DNA from: Deltaproteobacteria bacterium
GTDB taxonomy: Bacteria; Desulfobacterota; WTBG01; CAIYCZ01; CAIRTM01
Direction: 5' to 3'
DNA: 47,389 nucleotides
Assembly (NCBI GenBank): GCA_024276465.1
Contig: JAJRXD010000013.1
Location: 1-47,389 of the forward strand
Below, in pieces: positions 32,324-41,270 of this stretch; within the stretch, counting starts at the first letter, position 1; the number at the start of each line of letters is the position of its first letter. Made by a program: the position numbers and the translations under genes. The notes beneath the pieces were generated by a model. It had not been told where the DNA came from and searched no databases. It was given only the letters and a program-made list of their open reading frames with translations.

Positions 32324-34583
32324 GTACAGCGTGGTGGGGCAGAGGCATCCGAGACTTGACGGAAGGCAGAAGGCAACAGGACGTTCTGAGTTCAGTGATG
32401 ACGTGTATTTGCCGGGGATGCTGCATGGGAAGATTGTGAGGAGCTCGATCCCGCGGGGCAGAATAGTCAACATAGACACCTCCAGAGCAGAGCAACTGCC
32501 GGGAGTCAAGGCGGTTATTACCCATAAAGATACGGGTGGGCTTATGCCCGGACCTGATACTGTGCTGCTATGTGATGAGATGGTTAATTATTTTGGTGAC
32601 GAAGTTGCCGCGGTAGCGGCGGTGGATGAAGACACGGCGGCTGAAGCAGCAGAGCTGATTAAAGTAGAATATGAGCCAATGACACCGCTTTTTTCCATGA
32701 AAGAAGCCATGGCCGAAGGGGTTCCCCCTATTCACAATTATATAGAGGACAACTGTGCCGATGATATTTCAATGGCATTTGGCGATGTTGACAAAGCATT
32801 TTCAGAGTCTGAACATATACGCACTGACGAGTATGTCATTCATCCTTCTCACAGCTCTTTTGCAGAGCACCATGTTGTGGTTGCAGATTATTCCCTTCCG
32901 GAAAAGCTGACGGTCTGGACCCCTGTACAGTCTTCCGCGATTATTCAAATGAGTTTAGCCCAGAATTTCGGGCTTTCCTCAAGTAATGTCAGGATTATGA
33001 ACCTGAATACCGGTGGTGCTTTCTGCGGCAGAGGATCAGAAAGACCGCACCATTACATTGCCGCTATTCTCTCAAGAAAAACTGCAAAGCCGGTAAAAAT
33101 AATATGCACTGCTGATGAGGAATTTATTATTTACCGGGGTGGTGGAAAATACAATTTTACTTTCAAAACCGGTGTAATGAAAGATGGCAGGCTGAAGGCA
33201 ATAGAGGCTGATCTTCTGCATGATTGCGGCCCTTATGTGGAAACTCAGTTTATCATGCTGCGCTTTACCGGGTTTCAGCTTCAGATGCTCTATAAAGTGG
33301 AAGCCTCAAAATTTACAGGAAAGCTTGTGTATACAAACAACCCACCCTACTTTTTCCACCACGGGGCAGGACTTGTGGCCATGCGGTTTGCCTTTGGTGC
33401 GCAGCTTGATGCCATAGCAAAGGATTTAGGGATTGACCCAGTGGAGATAAGGCTGAAAAATGCCGTAGATAAAGGTTATACAACCTTAAGCGAAATGCAT
33501 TTTGCCAGCTGCGGTTTAAAGGAATGCATACAAAAAACAGTAAAAAAATCAGGCTGGAAGAAAAAACATGGAAAACTTCCTCCCTACAGGGGGATTGGTA
33601 TTGGATGCGGTGTATTGCGTGCCGGTGGAAAAGGCATGTTTGATCATGATACATCAGCTGTATTTATCAAGATAGATGAGGACGGAAAAGTCTCACTTGT
33701 TACTGGTTTACCGGACATGGGGCAGGGCTCACATACTGCCATGGCTATCATTGCAGCTGAAAGCCTGGGGATAACCCCTGAGGATATTAAAGTAATTGCA
33801 GGTGATACTGATATTACTCCCTTTGATGCCGGAGCAATTTCCCAGAGAGGAACATTTACCACAGGTAATGCTGTTAAGAATGCCTGTAGTGATGTCAAAA
33901 AGCAGCTTGGTAAAACAGCTGCAACAGAGATGGGTGTTAAACCATCCGAGCTTGTTTTTAAAGATGGAAAAATTTTTTCCAAAGGCAAACCTGAAAAAGC
34001 CATATTATTTGAGGATGCAGTATATAACACCCTTCATTCTTCTGAGGGCAGATTTGTCATGGGCAGAGGCTTCTATAATCCCCCGACAGAGGGCGTTTCC
34101 GGTGGAGATTATAAAGGCAACCCTGCACTTGCTTACTCCTTTGGAGCCCAGATAGCAGAGGTGGAGGTTGACCCTGAAACCGGGATAGTAAAGCTTCTTA
34201 ACATGACGGTTGCCCATGATGTTGGCCGTGCCATAAACCCCATGGCAGTAGAGGGACAGCTGGATGGGCAGGTTTTCAGCGGTATGGGGCAGACGCTGTT
34301 TGAAGAATGCATCATGGAAAATGGACGGGTATTGAACCCGTCTCTGCTGGATTACAAGCTGCCCAGACCTTTCGAAGTGCCCGGGATTGAACATATTATT
34401 GTAGAGACTAATGACCCATATGGACCTTTCGGAGCAAAAGAAGTGGGGCAGGGTCCTATCCAGTGTACTTCACAGGCAATAGCTAATGCTGTAAGCAATG
34501 CGATTGGACACCATATAAAAGAACTTCCCATAACCCCCGAACGAGTATTAGAGGCAATCAGGCAGAAAAATAAAAACCAGTAG
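32313..34583 (+). CDS. Mo-hydroxylase catalytic subunit, paralog 1 (Glu-to-Gln)
   Basis: This encodes 756 residues from the ATG at 32313; an ORF start at 32274 would overlap the iron-sulfur gene more. It contains the aldehyde-oxidase/xanthine-dehydrogenase a/b hammerhead (TGRSEFSDDVYLPGMLHGKI) and the molybdopterin-binding domains (NTGGAFCGRGSERPHH, then PDMGQGSHTAMA, ISQRGTFTTGNA). At the C-terminal catalytic site, where the family has Glu (as in the VGE motif), this protein has Gln 713 (KEVGQGP). The loop GGAFCGRG departs from the usual GGGFGGK. It may be inactive, structural or specialised. A highly similar paralog follows 104 bp later. Confidence 0.88.
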   Translation: MVSKYSVVGQRHPRLDGRQKATGRSEFSDDVYLPGMLHGKIVRSSIPRGRIVNIDTSRAEQLPGVKAVITHKDTGGLMPGPDTVLLCDEMVNYFGDEVAAVAAVDEDTAAEAAELIKVEYEPMTPLFSMKEAMAEGVPPIHNYIEDNCADDISMAFGDVDKAFSESEHIRTDEYVIHPSHSSFAEHHVVVADYSLPEKLTVWTPVQSSAIIQMSLAQNFGLSSSNVRIMNLNTGGAFCGRGSERPHHYIAAILSRKTAKPVKIICTADEEFIIYRGGGKYNFTFKTGVMKDGRLKAIEADLLHDCGPYVETQFIMLRFTGFQLQMLYKVEASKFTGKLVYTNNPPYFFHHGAGLVAMRFAFGAQLDAIAKDLGIDPVEIRLKNAVDKGYTTLSEMHFASCGLKECIQKTVKKSGWKKKHGKLPPYRGIGIGCGVLRAGGKGMFDHDTSAVFIKIDEDGKVSLVTGLPDMGQGSHTAMAIIAAESLGITPEDIKVIAGDTDITPFDAGAISQRGTFTTGNAVKNACSDVKKQLGKTAATEMGVKPSELVFKDGKIFSKGKPEKAILFEDAVYNTLHSSEGRFVMGRGFYNPPTEGVSGGDYKGNPALAYSFGAQIAEVEVDPETGIVKLLNMTVAHDVGRAINPMAVEGQLDGQVFSGMGQTLFEECIMENGRVLNPSLLDYKLPRPFEVPGIEHIIVETNDPYGPFGAKEVGQGPIQCTSQAIANAVSNAIGHHIKELPITPERVLEAIRQKNKNQ

Positions 34584-34618
34584 TTTGAGATGCCCCATTC
34601 CTGGCAAAATAATTTTCT

Positions 34619-34665
34619 GCAATATCCGGGTTTAAAAATACTGCAAATCGTAAGCAAGGCGTCCT
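34619..34665. repeat. Partial copy of the AACCCGGA repeat
   Basis: TATCCGGGTTT followed by TACTGCAAATCGTAAGCAAGG resembles the end of the inverted-repeat element at 2011-2086 and a fragment near 5706. It lies between the two catalytic-subunit genes. Confidence 0.35.
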
Positions 34666-34687
34666 GAAAACCACAGAAAGTTAAAAA

Positions 34688-36940
34688 ATGGCCAGAAAAA
34701 GTAATCCATACAGTGTAATAGGCAGGCGGCAGCCAAAGCTTGACGCTCCTCTCAAGGCAACAGGACGTTCAGTATTTAGCGATGATGTGTATCTTCCGGG
34801 AATGCTCCATGGGAAGATACTCAGAAGCACCATCCCCAGGGGAAAGATACTCAACATTGACACATCGCAGGCAATGCGACTGCCTGGTGTGAAAGCAGTA
34901 ATTACCCATAAAGATTCGGGTGGTATTATGGCAGGGCCTGATCAGCAGGTGCTCTGTGATGATCAGGTCTGTTATGTTGGCGATGAAGTCGCAGCTGTAG
35001 CAGCGATTGATGAAGACACTGCAATAGAGGCGGCAGAGCTCATTAAAGTTGAGTATGAGCCCATGCAGGCAGTTCTCACTATAGAAGAAGCTGTTGCAAA
35101 AGGAGCGCCTGTATTGCACCAGTACTTTGAAGATAACTATGCAGATGAGAAAGATTTAAAGTTTGGTGATACTGAAAAAACATTTGACGAGTCCGATCAT
35201 ATAAGGACCGATGAATTTACCATCAACCCGACGCACAATTGTTTTGCGGAGCTGCATCTTGCACTTGTCGATTACTCCATGCCTGACAAGCTTACCATCT
35301 GGACACCCAATCAAACAGCAATTCTTATTCAGCAAAGCATGGCAACGAGCCTTGGTATTTCTCAAAGCAAGGTCAGGGTCTGCAGCCTTAACACGGGAGG
35401 AGCTTTTTCCGGGAGGGGAACAGTCAGACCTCACCATTTGATCGCTGCACTTCTTTCCCGCAAAGCAGCAAGACCGGTGAAAATTATGGCTGATGCTGAT
35501 GAAGAGTTTATTATTTGCAGGTCGGGAGGCAGAGACAAAATTGTTTTAAAAACGGGTGTAAAAAATGACGGCACCCTGAAAGTCATTGAAGCAGATTTTA
35601 TGCATGACTGTGGTGCCTATGTTGAGACACAGTTTATCATAATGACTATTGTCAGTGCAAACCTGCAAATGCTTTTTAAACTTGAAGCCATGCGTTACAG
35701 GGGAAGACTTGTTTATACAAACAATGCTCCCTGTTTTTTTCATCATGGTGGAGGGATTGTACCGGCCCAGTTTGCCTTAGGTCAGCATCTTCATTGTGTG
35801 GCACACGACCTGGGTATAGATCCTGTTGATTTCTACCTCCATAATGCTGTAGGAAAAGGACATACAACACTCAGTAAAACTTATTATGCCAGCTGTGGTT
35901 TAAAGGAGTGTATACAAAAAACCGCCAAAAAATCAGGCTGGAAGAAAAAGTATGGGAAACTTCAGCCTTACAGAGGTATTGGGATAGGCTGCGGAGTGAT
36001 GAGCTCCGGCGGCAAGGGGATGTTCCAGCATGATACATCTGCTGCTTTTCTTAAAATAGATGAAGATGGCAGGCTTTCTCTTTTTACCGGTCTGCCTGAC
36101 ATGGGGCAGGGTTCGCATACCACTATGGCAATGATTGCTGCAGAAACACTCGGGATAAGTGCTGAAGATATAACGGTTGTATCCGGAGATACAGATATTG
36201 CGCCATTTGACGTAGGAGCATTTTCGCAGCGGGGTACATTTACCACGGGCAATGCCGTTAGAGCAGCATGCAGGGATGCTAAAAAACAGCTTGAAAAAAC
36301 AGCTTCACAAAAACTCGATGTTAAGCCGTCATTACTGGTTTTTAAAGATAATAAGGTATATCCCAGGGGCTTCCCTGAAAAGGCCATTTCATTTGAAGAT
36401 ATTGTTTTTGATACGCTGCACTCCCAGGAGGGGAGATACGTAATGGGGAGAGGTTTCTATAATTCACCCACCCAAAAGCCTGCCCTTGCTTATTCCTTCG
36501 GGGCCCAGATTGCAGAGGTGGAGGTAGATCCTGAAACAGGCATAGTAAGACTCCTCAGAATGACAGTGGCCCATGATGTTGGCCGGGCCATAAATCCTCT
36601 GGCTGTGGAAGGCCAGATGGATGGACAGGTTTTCAGCGGAATGGGACAGACGCTGTTTGAGGAACGTCTGGTTGAAAATGGTCAGGTTTTAAACCCTTCT
36701 ATGGCAGGGTATAAGAACCCCCGGCCTTTCGAAGTACCTGAGATTGAACATATTATTGTTGAAACCATTGATCCTTATGGTCCTTATGGGGCCAAGGAGG
36801 TTGGGGAAGGCCCTATTGCGTGCGTTCCCCATGCAGTAGCAAATGCTGTGAGCAGTGCTGTAGGGTACTGTTTCAGGGAACTTCCCCTTACTCCTGAAAG
36901 AGTATTAGAGGCAATCAGGAAAAAAAACAGACAGCAATAA
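34688..36940 (+). CDS. Mo-hydroxylase catalytic subunit, paralog 2 (Glu present)
   Basis: This encodes 750 residues, close in sequence to the preceding gene along its whole length (for example GRSVFSDDVYLPGMLHGKI, NTGGAFSGRG, PDMGQGSHTTMA and KNPRPFEVPEIEHIIVET). Here the expected catalytic Glu is present, E707 in KEVGEGPI. It is the likely active molybdopterin subunit of the complex formed with the FAD and [2Fe-2S] proteins. Only a weak ribosome site precedes it, and the 104-bp gap holds a repeat fragment. The pair is a tandem duplication followed by divergence. Confidence 0.9.
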   Translation: MARKSNPYSVIGRRQPKLDAPLKATGRSVFSDDVYLPGMLHGKILRSTIPRGKILNIDTSQAMRLPGVKAVITHKDSGGIMAGPDQQVLCDDQVCYVGDEVAAVAAIDEDTAIEAAELIKVEYEPMQAVLTIEEAVAKGAPVLHQYFEDNYADEKDLKFGDTEKTFDESDHIRTDEFTINPTHNCFAELHLALVDYSMPDKLTIWTPNQTAILIQQSMATSLGISQSKVRVCSLNTGGAFSGRGTVRPHHLIAALLSRKAARPVKIMADADEEFIICRSGGRDKIVLKTGVKNDGTLKVIEADFMHDCGAYVETQFIIMTIVSANLQMLFKLEAMRYRGRLVYTNNAPCFFHHGGGIVPAQFALGQHLHCVAHDLGIDPVDFYLHNAVGKGHTTLSKTYYASCGLKECIQKTAKKSGWKKKYGKLQPYRGIGIGCGVMSSGGKGMFQHDTSAAFLKIDEDGRLSLFTGLPDMGQGSHTTMAMIAAETLGISAEDITVVSGDTDIAPFDVGAFSQRGTFTTGNAVRAACRDAKKQLEKTASQKLDVKPSLLVFKDNKVYPRGFPEKAISFEDIVFDTLHSQEGRYVMGRGFYNSPTQKPALAYSFGAQIAEVEVDPETGIVRLLRMTVAHDVGRAINPLAVEGQMDGQVFSGMGQTLFEERLVENGQVLNPSMAGYKNPRPFEVPEIEHIIVETIDPYGPYGAKEVGEGPIACVPHAVANAVSSAVGYCFRELPLTPERVLEAIRKKNRQQ

Positions 36941-36976
36941 AGCGGAGAGGCGGCATACCTGGACTGGAAAAATTTT

Positions 36977-37780
36977 ATGGGCAATATCAGAGTTGTTGTC
37001 AGAGGTGGCGGTGATATGGGAACCGGGGTTGCACACAGGCTTTACAAGAGCGGTTTTTGTGTCACTGTGCTGGAAATAGAGCAGCCTGTTGTCATAAGAA
37101 GAAAAGTTGCTTTTGCTCAGGCAGTATTTGATGGTCAGGTGGTTGTGGAGAATGTAAAAGCCGTTAAAGCAGCCGGCAGCAGGGAGATAGAGGATATAGT
37201 AATGGCTGGAGCTGTCCCGGTTTTAGTTGACCCGAATTGCACTGTTTTGCAGGACAGCGGGTCAGATGTCTTTATAGACGCTACATTATCAAAAAAAAAC
37301 ACAGGTGTACATCGGGACATGGCACCCATTACCATTGCTTTGGGGCCTGGCTTTAAAGCCGGGGAAGATGTGGATGCTGTCATTGAAACCAATCGGGGAC
37401 ATGCCCTGGGAAAAGTTATATATGAAGGCTATGCTGAACCGAATACAGGGGTGCCGGAGGCTGTTAAGGGATATACTGAAGAGAGGGTTCTCAGGGCGCC
37501 ATGTGACGGCATTGTTCGTAATGCTGTTGAGATAGGCAATGTCATCCGGAAAAGCGATGTGGTATGCTGTGTTGACAAAACGCAGGTTCTTGCCGCAATT
37601 AATGGTGTTCTCAGAGGTGTAATAAGGGAGGGGATGCAGGTTAAGAGGGGTTTAAAAATCGGTGACATCGACCCAAGGGGAGTTAAAGAATATTGCTGTT
37701 TGATATCGGATAAAGCCAGGGCAGTTGCCGGAGGAGTTTTAGAAGCAATACTGCATTTGAAAAAGACTGAAAAATTATAA
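36977..37780 (+). CDS. yqeB: Selenium-dependent Mo-hydroxylase maturation protein YqeB
   Basis: This encodes 267 residues. It opens with a Rossmann-type loop VVRGGGDMGTGVAHRL. It contains the family stretches EIEQPVVIRRKVAFAQAVFD, DATLSKKNTGVHRDMAP and VLRAPCDGIVRN, the last with a conserved Cys. YqeB-family proteins occur only with selenium-dependent molybdenum hydroxylases and are thought to help place a labile selenium on molybdenum. Position directly after the two catalytic subunits, followed by xdhC and yqeC, supports this. It is the best single marker that this hydroxylase uses selenium. Confidence 0.88.
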   Translation: MGNIRVVVRGGGDMGTGVAHRLYKSGFCVTVLEIEQPVVIRRKVAFAQAVFDGQVVVENVKAVKAAGSREIEDIVMAGAVPVLVDPNCTVLQDSGSDVFIDATLSKKNTGVHRDMAPITIALGPGFKAGEDVDAVIETNRGHALGKVIYEGYAEPNTGVPEAVKGYTEERVLRAPCDGIVRNAVEIGNVIRKSDVVCCVDKTQVLAAINGVLRGVIREGMQVKRGLKIGDIDPRGVKEYCCLISDKARAVAGGVLEAILHLKKTEKL

Positions 37781-37813
37781 TCCCAGGCAAGGTTTTTTGC
37801 TTAAGGACCAGAT

Positions 37814-38605
37814 ATGGATATTTTTGAAGAAATTATTGCAGTAAAAAATGCCGGTACATCAGCGGTTCTGGCAACAGTTGTTGAAGTGATAGCGTCAGCT
37901 CCGGGCAGGCCCTGTGCAAAAATGCTTATTAAAGCTGATGGTTCCATTACAGGCACTATAGGGGGTGGTGCTGTTGAAAAGAAAATTGTCGATGAAGCGA
38001 TGGAAATAATGCATGGCACTGAATCTAAACTGCTGCGTTATAATCTTGAAGATATCGGTATGTCCTGTGGCGGGTCTATGGGTGTTTTTCTTGAACCTCT
38101 AAAGAATGCCCCTGATTTAATCATTTTTGGCGCAGGGCACATCGGACGTGCTTTAAGCAAAACAGGCAAAATGATAGGGTTCACCACAATCGTTGCTGAC
38201 AACCGCCCTGAGTTTGCCAATAAGGAGCGATTGCCATGGGCTGATAAAGTCTTAGCCAAAGACTATGAGAAGTTACTGCCAGAGCTTGTGCTTTCAGAAA
38301 ACACGTATCTTGCAATTCTTACGCATAAACATATCCATGATTTTGAAGTTCTGGAGTATTGTGTGCGCCAGCCCTTTTGTTATCTTGGTATGATCGGCAG
38401 CCGCAATAAAGTGGCAAAAGCTTTGCAGCAATTAAAAGATAACGGGATAAGCGATGAGGCCATAGGGCGCATTCATGCCCCGATAGGCCTTGGTATCGGG
38501 GCAAACACTCCGGATGAAATAGCAGTGTCAATTGCTGCGGAACTAATAGCCGTAAGAAGCGGAGCAGATGTTGCCAGCCTGAAAATGGCTAAAAAAAGCC
38601 GGTAG
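37814..38605 (+). CDS. xdhC: XdhC/CoxI-family molybdenum cofactor maturation protein
   Basis: This encodes 263 residues. The N-terminal XdhC/CoxI domain has SAPGRPCAKMLI, TIGGGAVE and SCGGSMGVFLEP. The C-terminal Rossmann domain has LIIFGAGHIGRAL, ADNRPEFANKERLPWAD and GMIGSRNKV. XdhC proteins bind the molybdenum cofactor and insert its sulfurated (or here perhaps selenated) form into the hydroxylase. It lies in the maturation part of the SDMH operon, 33 bp after yqeB. Confidence 0.93.
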   Translation: MDIFEEIIAVKNAGTSAVLATVVEVIASAPGRPCAKMLIKADGSITGTIGGGAVEKKIVDEAMEIMHGTESKLLRYNLEDIGMSCGGSMGVFLEPLKNAPDLIIFGAGHIGRALSKTGKMIGFTTIVADNRPEFANKERLPWADKVLAKDYEKLLPELVLSENTYLAILTHKHIHDFEVLEYCVRQPFCYLGMIGSRNKVAKALQQLKDNGISDEAIGRIHAPIGLGIGANTPDEIAVSIAAELIAVRSGADVASLKMAKKSR

Positions 38606-38696
38606 ACTCCTTCGCTTTTGACGGATCTTTCCTTCTTCTCATTTTCACGATTGATAGCAGTTTCATAGCCAGACAGTTTTTTTGCCAGGTGATAGT

Positions 38697-39449
38697 ATGT
38701 ATATCTATAAGGCTTTGGACATAGATCTTGGTAAGCAGGAGTTAATATGCTTTGTCGGTGCTGGCGGCAAAACCACAGCAATGTTCTGCCTGGCAAAAGA
38801 ATTGAAAGGCCGGGGTAAACGTGTTCTTGTTACGACAACTACCGCAATATTATCTCCTGATGAGGATACTTGTGATGCAGTAATAATTGATGCTTCTAAA
38901 AACAGCGATGTTTTTTCAGGCCAGCAGAAAAGCATGATCATTGTTGCCGGCAGGGAACGCTCTTCAGAAAATAAACTGCTGGGCATGGACAGGCAGTTTA
39001 TCAGCATACTGTTTGGCAGGGGTTTATTTGACTATGTGCTTGTAGAAGCTGACGGTGCACGTCACAAGTCTGTCAAAGCACCCGCTGCTTACGAGCCGGT
39101 CATACCCTGTGCGACTACTAAAATTGCCGGGGTTATAGGCCTTGATGTTTTGGGCAAACCTATTAGCAGTGAATATGTTCACCGCCCCGAAATTTTCAGT
39201 AAGGTAGTGGGCAGTACAATAGGAGCCAGGATAGATGAGAGTACAATATTTCGTATCATTGTTTCAGAAGAAGGTCTTTTCAAGGCAGCGCCGCAAAACT
39301 GCCAAAAATATCTGCTGCTCAACAAAGCTGAAAATGATGACAAAAAAAAAGCAGCGAAAAACATTATTGAACTGCTCAAAAAAGCTGATATCATCTGCAG
39401 CGGCTTTATTGTAGCCAGCATGCACAACAGCAGATTCGAGAGATTGTAA
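38697..39449 (+). CDS. yqeC: Selenium-dependent hydroxylase accessory protein YqeC
   Basis: This encodes 250 residues from the ATG at 38697 with AGGTGA upstream; a TTG at 38682 has none. A P-loop, CFVGAGGKTTAMF, opens the fold. VTTTTAILSPDE, VLVEADGARHKSVKAP and the ending MHNSRFERL match the putative ATPase YqeC, found beside YqeB in selenium-dependent hydroxylase loci. Its exact chemistry is unproven. Confidence 0.88.
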   Translation: MYIYKALDIDLGKQELICFVGAGGKTTAMFCLAKELKGRGKRVLVTTTTAILSPDEDTCDAVIIDASKNSDVFSGQQKSMIIVAGRERSSENKLLGMDRQFISILFGRGLFDYVLVEADGARHKSVKAPAAYEPVIPCATTKIAGVIGLDVLGKPISSEYVHRPEIFSKVVGSTIGARIDESTIFRIIVSEEGLFKAAPQNCQKYLLLNKAENDDKKKAAKNIIELLKKADIICSGFIVASMHNSRFERL

Positions 39450-39465
39450 TAATGGAGGGAGGATA

Positions 39466-40038
39466 TTGATTACCGGTATTATTCTGGCATCGGGTTTGGC
39501 AAAAAGGATGCAAAGAGAAAAGCTTTTGCTTGATGTTGGAGGCATGCTAATGGTAGAGAGGGTTATTAGCGCTGCTGCAGGTTCAAAGCTTGACGAGGTG
39601 ATTCTGATTTACCGAAGAGATGAGATCAGAGAGATAGCAAAGCATTACAGTATAAGGTCTGTCTATAACGGCAAGTCACAGGAAGGCCAAAGCGCAGCAA
39701 TGAAGCTGGGGATTGCCATGTCAGGTCCTGATACAGATGCATTTATGTTTCTGGTTGGGGACCAGCCGTTTCTTAATATTAAGACTATTAATACATTGAT
39801 TGAATGCTTCAAGCAGGGGGATTCTCCCATAGTTGCTCCTTTGTATCAGGGTCGAAGAGGCAATCCAGTAATATTTTCTTCTGCGCTAAAACAGGATTTG
39901 CTTGGTATTGAAGGGGACCGCGGCGGTAGAATGCTGATTGAACGTATGCCGGAAAAGGTGAAACTGGTTCCGATCGAGGAAAGCATCGAGGGGTTGGACG
40001 TTGATACTCCGGAGGTCTATAATTCGGTCAGCCACTAA
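39466..40038 (+). CDS. mocA: MocA-family molybdenum cofactor cytidylyltransferase
   Basis: This encodes 190 residues. It is a nucleotidyltransferase with the N-terminal loop ILASGLAKRMQREKLLL, VYNGKSQEGQSAAMKLGI and VGDQPF (metal-binding Asp), and an ending DVDTPEVY. The family (MocA/YgfJ) makes molybdopterin cytosine dinucleotide, the cofactor form of such hydroxylases. The start is a TTG at 39466 with GGAGGGAGG in front. It is the last gene of the cluster and overlaps the convergent SGNH gene by 4 bp. Confidence 0.92.
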   Translation: MITGIILASGLAKRMQREKLLLDVGGMLMVERVISAAAGSKLDEVILIYRRDEIREIAKHYSIRSVYNGKSQEGQSAAMKLGIAMSGPDTDAFMFLVGDQPFLNIKTINTLIECFKQGDSPIVAPLYQGRRGNPVIFSSALKQDLLGIEGDRGGRMLIERMPEKVKLVPIEESIEGLDVDTPEVYNSVSH

Positions 40039-41201
40039 TAATCCAGCTTCTCAAAAATGGAGCGTGCCAAGACATGATAGCCGAGCCGGTTAAGATGTTT
40101 CCAGTCGTGAGGACCATGCACAAGTTTCCTGCGGGCGGCTTTTCTGATATCGGCTCGTGTATCAATAAACTGCATTCCGTTTTTTGTTGCCATGGACCGC
40201 ACTTTTTCAGCTATAAGGCCGCTGTTTTCAAACATTTCCTCAGTTGAAAAAATCCGATCGCCTGATTTCGATCCTTGCACAGCCTCTGATACTATTGTAT
40301 AGCTTGACAGCACAGACGGAATATAGACGACAGCAAACCGTGATTCTTTGAAGTAGCCTCTGATATATTTCAGGCTCTGGTCAAGCACATAAAGGGCCAG
40401 CTTCATCTGCTCGCTGTCAAGGCCAAGCGCTGGACCCTGCAGGGATGATGGCAGCACCAACTCTTTTTCACCAACAGCAGCCCGGTTTGTTTCCTCTGAA
40501 TAATCAAACTCAATGCTGTCTTCCGGAGGTTCCGACTCGTTTTTTCTGCTAAAAAGTCTCTCAATATTTTCTGACAGCATTGTTTGAATAAAACGTCCGA
40601 AGATAAAATTCTTGAAAAAGTTAAACAATGTTGCTTTTTGCACAGAGCCATCAATAAACATCCTGAAGTAGTCCTGGTCATATATTTTTGTGTAGTCGTA
40701 CTCCCCCCTGTATTTTCTCCGGATATACTCAAGATTGTCTTCCAGATCATTGCCCTCATAAAAGTACAAGCAGACGATGCCCGGCTTTGAAAGCTCAAAG
40801 AGCCAGAGGTTGTTTATGTATTTAAATTTTTTAATTGGCTCGATTACGAATCCTCCCAGACTCCCTCGGCCGCTTTGCCCGAAGGATACCACGTCCTTTC
40901 CGGTCAGATCGTGAAGAACGTGGGCACTGTTAAACGGAGAATTTTTTTTCGGGTCAGCTTCCATAAGCCAGTCACCATAGCCCATTGCATAGGAATCACC
41001 AAAAATAGCGATGTAGTCTTTCCGGGGAACGATATCATGTTTCGAGCTTTGTGCTAAAATCCGTACTGGCTTGGGGAGGAACAGATGCTTGTTGAGCGGA
41101 AGGTGTCTGATAACGTGCCTGAACACCAGGAACTCAATTGCAGAATAAGTGATAAGTATACTGACAAACACAAGAATAAAATTATTAAACTTTATCTTCA
41201 T
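40035..41201 (-). CDS. Membrane-anchored SGNH/GDSL-family hydrolase
   Basis: This encodes 388 residues from the ATG at 41201. An N-terminal anchor (FILVFVSILITYSAIEFLVF) is followed by an extracytoplasmic SGNH domain. Block I is IAIFGDSYAMGYGD (nucleophile Ser), block II-like is FGQSGRGS, block III is YFYEGNDL, and the C-terminal D-x-x-H is HDWKHLNRLG. Such proteins often add or remove acyl groups on polysaccharides. A TTG at 41261 would lengthen it by 20 residues, and neither start has a good ribosome site. It is downstream of the TPR membrane protein, with which it may act in envelope polymer modification. Confidence 0.75.
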   Translation of the reverse strand: MKIKFNNFILVFVSILITYSAIEFLVFRHVIRHLPLNKHLFLPKPVRILAQSSKHDIVPRKDYIAIFGDSYAMGYGDWLMEADPKKNSPFNSAHVLHDLTGKDVVSFGQSGRGSLGGFVIEPIKKFKYINNLWLFELSKPGIVCLYFYEGNDLEDNLEYIRRKYRGEYDYTKIYDQDYFRMFIDGSVQKATLFNFFKNFIFGRFIQTMLSENIERLFSRKNESEPPEDSIEFDYSEETNRAAVGEKELVLPSSLQGPALGLDSEQMKLALYVLDQSLKYIRGYFKESRFAVVYIPSVLSSYTIVSEAVQGSKSGDRIFSTEEMFENSGLIAEKVRSMATKNGMQFIDTRADIRKAARRKLVHGPHDWKHLNRLGYHVLARSIFEKLDY

Positions 41202-41270
41202 ATCAGGATTTTTCAGTTGATGTTGGACTGCATCCAGTGAACTGTTAAATTCGAGGAACAAACCCCCACG

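Noticed and set aside
30822-40038. Selenocysteine (UGA) codons in the selenium-dependent cluster
   Set aside because: All subunit frames are free of internal TGA. In this enzyme class the selenium is a labile ligand of molybdenum, not selenocysteine.
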